A stretch of DNA of 29,281 bases from JAQXGO01 sp045592445 (lineage in GTDB: Bacteria > Bacillota > Clostridia > UMGS1883 > UMGS1540). A program made the translations under genes and the position numbers. The stretch is taken from NCBI GenBank assembly GCA_045592445.1, contig JAZNUV010000006.1, positions 1-29,281 of the forward strand. Reading direction: 5' to 3'. Under the pieces are notes generated by a model that was not told the DNA's origin, made no database searches, and worked only from the letters and a program-made list of their open reading frames with translations. Shown here piece by piece: positions 25,039-29,281 of the stretch (within the stretch, counting starts at the first letter, position 1; every line of letters begins with the position of its first letter).

Positions 25039-25218
25039 ATGTCAGAAAATAAATATTGGACGCAGTTTTGCCAAACAGGCAGTCCGGATTTATATATGAA
25101 ATTTAAGAGAATGGAGGCTAAAGATGGAGCCTTTCAAGACAACGGGGCTTGTTCTTCGCACGTCAGCGCCTTCAGAGAGCAGTCAGGTACTGACAGTTTT
25201 AACGCCCGACCGCGGTAA
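25039..25218 (+). CDS. yqzL: YqzL-like small protein overlapping recO
   Basis: A 59-codon frame begins MSENKYWTQFCQTGSPDLYMKF. The aromatic-x-x-F-x-x-TG-x-x-x-x-Y-x-x-[YF]-K pattern and the place between era and recO match the YqzL family, whose role is unknown. ATG at 25039 is preceded by GGGAGG with six bases between. Only the first 28 codons lie ahead of recO; the remaining 95 bp overlap recO in another frame, and that tail shows no family resemblance. Homologues as I remember them are about 45 residues, so the tail may be an accidental extension. The identification rests on a short motif and on synteny. Confidence 0.72.
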   Translation: MSENKYWTQFCQTGSPDLYMKFKRMEAKDGAFQDNGACSSHVSAFREQSGTDSFNARPR

Positions 25219-25870
25219 GATCAGCATATGGGCACGCGGTATAAAAAGCACCAAAAACCCGATGCGGGCAGGTTGCGCCGTTTTGTGTTACAGCGAATTT
25301 ATTCTCCTGCCCCGCCCTGGTATGTATTCCTTAACGGGGTGTACCCTTCTCCAAAGCTTTTATCATCTGCGCGAGGACATAGAAAAACTCTCCTACGCAG
25401 CTTATTTTGCGGAGCTTAGTGCACTTGTCACAAAAGAGGGCATCGAAGCAGAAGCACCGCTTCGTCTTCTCCTCAATACCCTCCATTATCTTGAGCATAA
25501 CAAAAAAACAGCGGCAGACCTTAAAATTCTCTATGAACTTCGTCTTTTGTCTGCCGTAGGTTTTATGCCTTGTACCATCGGTTGCATCCATTGTGGCAAT
25601 CCCAAGGCGTATATTCTGTCCCCGAAAAGCGGTGGTCTTGTCTGTTCCGCTTGCGGAGAAGGTCGTCCGCTTTCTCCTCCTGCCGCACATGTTCTGCATG
25701 CCTATACTTGCGGTCCTCTAAAAGCTGCTCTTGATTTTAACGGGCAATCCTTCGTGTCGGAGCTTGCGGCACCCGTTGAAGCTTTTATGCGCTACCATCT
25801 TGATGCACAACCTAAATCCCTTGCATACTTAAATCGTATGCAGAATATATTTAATAAAAATGCAGAGTAA
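25124..25870 (+). CDS. recO: DNA repair protein RecO
   Basis: A recombination mediator that works with RecR (and RecF) to load RecA on gaps. The 248-residue length is normal. The N-terminal OB-fold opens FKTTGLVLRTSAPSESSQVLTVLTPDRGKISIWARG. A zinc-finger-like CxxC pair lies at 154-157 (CIHC) and 174-177 (CSAC). The start is ATG at 25124, behind GGAGG seven bases upstream, inside the yqzL-like frame. Confidence 0.95.
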   Translation: MEPFKTTGLVLRTSAPSESSQVLTVLTPDRGKISIWARGIKSTKNPMRAGCAVLCYSEFILLPRPGMYSLTGCTLLQSFYHLREDIEKLSYAAYFAELSALVTKEGIEAEAPLRLLLNTLHYLEHNKKTAADLKILYELRLLSAVGFMPCTIGCIHCGNPKAYILSPKSGGLVCSACGEGRPLSPPAAHVLHAYTCGPLKAALDFNGQSFVSELAAPVEAFMRYHLDAQPKSLAYLNRMQNIFNKNAE

Positions 25871-25883
25871 GGAGCTTTTACAT

Positions 25884-27473
25884 ATGCAAGAAAAGAAAAC
25901 AACCTCCTTTATCAGCGGTGCCGCAATTCTCATGGCGGCAAATCTTTTGGTAAAGGTCATCGGTCTCGCTTTCAAGGTGCCGCTTACCTATTTAATCGGT
26001 GAGGACGGCATGGGGCATTTTTCAGATGCCTATACCATGTACACTTGGATGTTTGTGCTTGCAACTGCAGGTCTGCCCGTTGCCATTTCCAAAATGGTAT
26101 CGGAAAGTTCTGCACTTGGTAATACAACGGAATTACGTCGTATTTTCCGCGTCAGTGTTTTGACGCTTTCTCTCCTCGGCATTATCGGCACCGCCGTTTT
26201 ATACTGGGGTGCCGACAGTTTTGCATCGCTCATCGGCAATCCGAAGGCTGCCGCAGGCATTCGCGCGATTGCACCTGCAATGTTCTTTGTTGCAATCATG
26301 TCTGCCTTCCGCGGCTTTTTTCAGGGGCGGCAGAATATGACGCCGACGGCTGTATCTGAGGTCTCGGAAGCACTCGGCAAACTCGTTATCGGCTATCTTC
26401 TGGCGTACCTTCTTCTGCCGCGCGGACTCGAAATTGCGGCTGCAGGTGCGGTTGCAGGCGTTACGGGCGGTGCCTTTTTGGGCGCCGTTGTCCTCTTCCT
26501 TCTATTCTCAATCAAACGCCGCAGCTTTTTCCCGAAAACAACAAGCGCTGCGGATGCACGCACATCAGGCGCACTGTTTCGGAGACTTATCGGCATTGCC
26601 GTACCGATTACAATCGGGGCATCCGTATTTAGTCTTACAACGGTAATTGATATGGCTATGATTAAACGCAGTCTTTTGTCTGCCGGCTTTTCGCCCGAGG
26701 CTGCCGTTCGTCTTTGGGGCTCATACTCCGGCTATGCAGTTCCGATTTTCAATATGCCGCCTACGCTTCTTACTGCAATCAGTATAAGCCTTGTGCCCGC
26801 CGTCGCATCCTCATATATAAGCGGAAGAAAAGAACATGCCAAGGAAAGTGTCAAGTCCGCCATACGCATTACAACACTTTTCGCCCTGCCTTGTTCGGCG
26901 GGTGTGGCACTTTTGGCAGAACCCATTTTATATGGTATCTATGATAATATTAACGCCGCTCCCATGCTGTCTATCTTAGGCTGGGCCATTGTGTTTGTCT
27001 CCCTCGTACAGGTCACAAATGCGATTTTGCAGGCTGTCGGTAAGGTCTACTTGCCTGTCCTTCACATGGTGCTCGGCGGAATTGTGAAAATTATCATTAA
27101 CCATGCGCTCGTATCCTCGCCCGCTATCAATATCTGTGGCGCCCCCATTGGTACGATCGTATGCTATGCCCTGATTTTAATTTTGAACTTATTCGCCATT
27201 CGCCGCGCAGTCGGCGTTCGGTATAACCTGTCAGATATGCTTTTAAAACCACTTTTTGCGACTTTGATTATGGGTGGCGTTACTCTGCTTGTCTATCGTT
27301 TTTGTATACCCTTGGGGCGCGTTATAAACCTTGTCCCCCCGATTTTAGCCGCTATATTCACCTATTTTATTTTACTTTTTTCTTTACGGGCTGTCAAAGA
27401 AGCGGATATACGTCTGTTGCCGAAGGGCGATACGCTTGTGCGCCTTTTAAAACGCTCAAAATTATTAAAATAA
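25884..27473 (+). CDS. SpoVB/YabM-like lipid-linked polysaccharide flippase (MOP superfamily)
   Basis: A 529-residue polytopic membrane protein with about 14 hydrophobic segments. It belongs to the MOP exporter superfamily branch of SpoVB, YtgP and YabM, relatives of lipid II flippases. The opening FISGAAILMAANLLVKVIGLAFKVPLTYLIG is typical, as are AGLPVAISKMVSES, FRGFFQGRQNMTPTAVSEV and GIAVPITIGASVFSL. The start is ATG at 25884, with AAGGAG nine bases upstream; an earlier ATG at 25860 would overlap the end of recO. mazG follows by 12 bp, the same neighbours as yabM-yabN in Bacillus. The exact paralogue is not certain, so no symbol is given. Confidence 0.9.
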   Translation: MQEKKTTSFISGAAILMAANLLVKVIGLAFKVPLTYLIGEDGMGHFSDAYTMYTWMFVLATAGLPVAISKMVSESSALGNTTELRRIFRVSVLTLSLLGIIGTAVLYWGADSFASLIGNPKAAAGIRAIAPAMFFVAIMSAFRGFFQGRQNMTPTAVSEVSEALGKLVIGYLLAYLLLPRGLEIAAAGAVAGVTGGAFLGAVVLFLLFSIKRRSFFPKTTSAADARTSGALFRRLIGIAVPITIGASVFSLTTVIDMAMIKRSLLSAGFSPEAAVRLWGSYSGYAVPIFNMPPTLLTAISISLVPAVASSYISGRKEHAKESVKSAIRITTLFALPCSAGVALLAEPILYGIYDNINAAPMLSILGWAIVFVSLVQVTNAILQAVGKVYLPVLHMVLGGIVKIIINHALVSSPAINICGAPIGTIVCYALILILNLFAIRRAVGVRYNLSDMLLKPLFATLIMGGVTLLVYRFCIPLGRVINLVPPILAAIFTYFILLFSLRAVKEADIRLLPKGDTLVRLLKRSKLLK

Positions 27474-27485
27474 AGGAGAAAAACC

Positions 27486-28256
27486 ATGCAATATACATTT
27501 TCCGATTTAGTGGATGTTATGGCAAGGCTTCGTGGCGAGGGCGGTTGCCCGTGGGATGCGGAGCAAACACACCAAAGTCTTCGTAAAAATTTGATTGAGG
27601 AAGCGTATGAAGCTTTAGAAGCAATTGATAGCGGCGATGGTGCTACCATGGCGGACGAGCTTGGCGACCTTCTCTTACAAATCGTTTTTCACGCTCAAAT
27701 CGGCAAAGAAAACGGTACATTTTCCATTGATGATGTAACGGATGCTATTACAAAAAAGATGATTCGCCGCCATCCGCATGTGTTTGCGGACGGCACTGCC
27801 AAAACCAGTGCTGAGGTATTGGAAAAATGGGACGAAATTAAAAAAGAAGAAAAAAAGCAGTCCACCCTTTCGGAAACCATGCAATCTGTCTCTTCCTATC
27901 TGCCTGCACTCATGCAAGCTGAAAAGGTGCAAACGAAGGCAGCAAAAGTCGGTTTTGACTGGCCCGATCATGCCGCCGCACTTGAAAAGGTCCGTGAGGA
28001 AACCGCTGAGGTATCAACTGCCTTATCGGGACAAGGCAATTTGGAAGAAGAAATTGGGGATCTTTTATTCTCTGTCGTCAATGTAGCGCGTCTTTCCTCA
28101 ATATCAGCAGAAGAAGCCTTGCAAAATGCGACTGCGAAATTTATTCGTCGTTTTGCCATAATGGAAAAAATTGCAACAAAATGTGGCAAAAATTTAGATG
28201 ATATGCACATAAATGAGCTGGATGCTTTGTGGAAAACAGCGAAAAATGAGTTGTAA
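27486..28256 (+). CDS. mazG: Nucleoside triphosphate pyrophosphohydrolase MazG
   Basis: Hydrolyses NTPs to NMP and pyrophosphate and is thought to clean the nucleotide pool. The 256-residue protein has two tandem MazG domains. The first has GGCPWDAEQTHQSLRKNLIEEAYEALEAI and the metal site ELGDLLLQIVFHA. The second has EETAEV and EEEIGDLLFSVVNVAR. The start is ATG at 27486 with AAAGGAG upstream. No tetrapyrrole-methylase domain (as in Bacillus YabN) is fused. Confidence 0.96.
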   Translation: MQYTFSDLVDVMARLRGEGGCPWDAEQTHQSLRKNLIEEAYEALEAIDSGDGATMADELGDLLLQIVFHAQIGKENGTFSIDDVTDAITKKMIRRHPHVFADGTAKTSAEVLEKWDEIKKEEKKQSTLSETMQSVSSYLPALMQAEKVQTKAAKVGFDWPDHAAALEKVREETAEVSTALSGQGNLEEEIGDLLFSVVNVARLSSISAEEALQNATAKFIRRFAIMEKIATKCGKNLDDMHINELDALWKTAKNEL

Positions 28257-28297
28257 AAACAAAAAAAGAAGGAATTTTGCACGAAATGCAGAATATA

Positions 28298-28321
28298 AAC
28301 AATAGTATTGTTTTTACAATA
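28298..28321. repeat. Two overlapping palindromes upstream of hup
   Basis: AACAAT-AGT-ATTGTT (28298-28312) overlaps TATTGT-TTTT-ACAATA (28306-28321). They share the ATTGTT arm and lie 33-56 bp before the HU start codon, in the 97-bp gap after mazG. They could be an operator or a small hairpin. No convincing -35/-10 pair was found around them. Confidence 0.45.
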
Positions 28322-28353
28322 TGAATACCAAATTTTCGCATGGAGGTAATGAA

Positions 28354-28626
28354 ATGAACAAAAGTGAATTGGTTGCAGCAATCGCAGCCGAGGCAAATCT
28401 TTCTAAGAAGGATGCAGAAAGCTTTGTGAATGCTTTTGCTGCATGCGTTTCCGACGCATTGGCAAAAGGTGACAAAGTGCAACTTGTCGGTTTCGGCACC
28501 TTTGAAACAAGAACACGCGCGGCGCGTGAAGGTATTAATCCGCAGACAAAGGCAAAAATTAAAATTGCAGCTTCAAAATCCCCTGCATTTAAGCCCGGTA
28601 AGGTTCTGCGTGACGCTTTGAACTAA
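28354..28626 (+). CDS. hup: DNA-binding protein HU
   Basis: A small histone-like protein that bends and compacts DNA as a dimer. It has 90 residues, the standard length. The opening is MNKSELVAAIAAEANLSKKDAESFV, the core GFGTFETRTRAAREGINPQT, and the end SPAFKPGKVLRDALN; the beta-arm Pro is the one in INPQT. The start is ATG at 28354 behind GGAGG; the in-frame ATG at 28321 would place the ribosome site inside the gene. A strong terminator follows. Confidence 0.97.
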   Translation: MNKSELVAAIAAEANLSKKDAESFVNAFAACVSDALAKGDKVQLVGFGTFETRTRAAREGINPQTKAKIKIAASKSPAFKPGKVLRDALN

Positions 28627-28656
28627 CAACAAAATCATAGGCTTTTGAGGAGCTTC

Positions 28657-28701
28657 AAAAAACGGATAGAAGACGTAATTTACGCCTTGTATCCGTTTTT
28701 T
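28657..28701 (+). terminator. Terminator after hup
   Basis: AAAAAACGGATA (28657-28668) and TATCCGTTTTTT (28690-28701) are perfect inverted repeats. The inner part (GACGTAA/TTACGCC) pairs partly as well. The run of T ends the structure, 31 bp after the HU stop. Confidence 0.9.
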
Positions 28702-28784
28702 GATTGATATAAAACGTGTTCATATGTCAGTTCCTGTTCTCAAACCAGTATGGCAAACCTTTACAAATCACCAAGGTGTATTAA

Positions 28785-28828
28785 AAAAGGGTCTGTTTAA
28801 AAACTTCAGTTCTTAAACAGACCCTTTT
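28785..28828. repeat. 44-bp near-perfect palindrome, possible bidirectional terminator
   Basis: AAAAGGGTCTGTTTAA (28785-28800) and TTAAACAGACCCTTTT (28813-28828) are perfect 16-bp inverted repeats, and the loop adds AACT-TC-AGTT. A/T runs at both ends would allow termination in either direction. It could also be one end of a small mobile element. Confidence 0.75.
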
Positions 28829-28854
28829 GGGGAATGGGATAAAAATGTTGTAGA

Positions 28855-28944
28855 ACGAACAAACTGAGTCACGGCAAGGCGTTGGGCCTTGCCGTGGGAA
28901 CCCGAAGGCGTACATAGGTACGTCGAGAGGCGAAGTTTGTTCGT
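28855..28944. repeat. Multi-hairpin palindromic element (structured RNA or MITE-like)
   Basis: An outer stem pairs ACGAACAAACT (28855-28865) with AGTTTGTTCGT (28934-28944). It encloses a perfect 11-bp hairpin, CACGGCAAGGC/GCCTTGCCGTG (28870-28880 and 28886-28896), and a second hairpin, GGCGTAC-ATAG-GTACGTC (28907-28924). Together they form a three-way junction. The element is more GC-rich than its surroundings and no gene overlaps it. I cannot assign it to a known RNA family. Confidence 0.7.
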
Positions 28945-28949
28945 AGCAT

Positions 28950-29053
28950 AAACGCTAAAATATAAGGTAAAATCTTGATTTTTCAAATTTTACAGCTTAT
29001 TTCATATTTGTGATTTTCTTAAGAGGTTCTAAAATATGTTAAAAATAGCGTTT
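28950..29053. repeat. AT-rich nested inverted repeats
   Basis: AAACGCTA (28950-28957) is mirrored by TAGCGTTT (29046-29053). Between them GTAAAAT-C-TTGA (28967-28978) pairs with TCAAATTTTAC (28983-28993). The block begins 6 bp after the three-way element and may be part of the same unit. Confidence 0.5.
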
Positions 29054-29107
29054 GTGCGGTCTACGCATTTTTAAACATTCCCTCTTTTAATTTGTTTTTT
29101 CCGTCAC

Positions 29108-29281
29108 TCAGATACTCCACTTATTTTCATCTTCTGTGATCGGCTTTCTTGTCAAATACGCGCCCTTTGTGAAATCAGGAACTGCAACCGGTGCACCGCC
29201 TTTTGCAATGGATTCCTCACTCAGTGCCGTAATACACATTAAAATTGCAGTATCATACACATCCGTTGGCATAGGCAAGCC
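29108..29281 (-). CDS. C-terminal end of a Gfo/Idh/MocA-family oxidoreductase (cut by window edge)
   Basis: The minus strand is open from the right edge to a TGA at 29108-29110, giving 57 residues. They contain VYDTAILMCITALSEESIAK followed by GGAPVAVPDFTKGAYLTRKP. The SEESIAKGGAPV-x-(V/I)-PDFT block is typical of the C-terminal domain of Gfo/Idh/MocA NAD(P)-dependent sugar or inositol oxidoreductases. The nucleotide-binding N-terminus lies outside the window, so the substrate cannot be guessed. It faces hup and is separated from it by the inverted-repeat region. Confidence 0.8.
   Translation of the reverse strand, partial: GLPMPTDVYDTAILMCITALSEESIAKGGAPVAVPDFTKGAYLTRKPITEDENKWSI

Larger units (their letters stand above)
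28627..29107. other. Gene-free region rich in inverted repeats
   Basis: About 480 bp between hup and the oxidoreductase fragment hold no credible gene on either strand. They contain the hup terminator, a 44-bp palindrome, a multi-hairpin GC-rich element and an AT-rich hairpin block; each has its own entry. Confidence 0.8.

Noticed and set aside
1..29281. CRISPR array, tRNA or rRNA genes
   Set aside because: No regularly spaced repeats and no tRNA cloverleaf or rRNA stretches were recognised on either strand.

Overview
The window looks like a chromosomal segment of an anaerobic, low-to-mid GC Gram-positive bacterium of the class Clostridia. Four observations support this. A perfect CIRCE operator precedes groES-groEL. 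The IMP dehydrogenase and PurF have forms I associate with clostridia. The era-yqzL-recO gene order and a SpoVB-type flippase resemble Firmicutes. Promoters and Shine-Dalgarno sites are strong and Gram-positive in style. Genus cannot be fixed by eye.

Left edge (1-940): the 3' part of a tyrosine recombinase gene runs toward the 3' end of guaA. A bidirectional terminator and a pair of short direct repeats lie between them. The 3' end of guaA is a known integration target, so the window probably starts inside an integrative element that extends to the left.

Main block (920-17776, minus strand): a 13-gene purine operon in transcription order purE, purC, purF, purM, purN, purO, purH (AICAR transformylase only), purD, purL, fhs, guaB, a CofE-like gamma-glutamyl ligase, guaA. 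Spacing is 0-36 bp throughout. A good sigma-A promoter drives it through a ZTP (pfl) riboswitch whose 3' end overlaps an intrinsic terminator, so the operon should be read through when ZTP/ZMP builds up, i.e. when 10-formyl-tetrahydrofolate is short. The operon goes from PRPP to GMP except for purB (and purK), and carries fhs to make the one-carbon donor for PurN and PurH. Its enzyme set is unusual. PurF has Gly where the catalytic N-terminal Cys should be. GuaA has no glutaminase domain. PurH is split, with an archaeal-type PurO. A CofE homologue sits among GMP and folate genes although no F420 pathway is visible. PurL keeps an intact glutaminase.

Middle (17829-19918, minus strand): groES-groEL with CIRCE, promoter and terminator. 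A divergent promoter at 20042-20070 starts the plus-strand half.

Right half (20102-28626, plus strand): an XRE-cupin regulator, an unrecognised 480-residue protein and a PHP-domain phosphoesterase form one apparent unit. It is followed closely by rodA-like, era, yqzL-like, recO, a SpoVB/YabM-like flippase, mazG and hup, which are cell-wall, ribosome-assembly, repair and housekeeping genes. A clear terminator follows hup.

Right edge (28627-29281): about 480 bp without a gene, filled with nested inverted repeats (one near-perfect palindrome, one multi-hairpin RNA-like or MITE-like element, and AT-rich hairpins). Beyond it lies the C-terminal end of a Gfo/Idh/MocA-type oxidoreductase on the minus strand, cut by the window edge.
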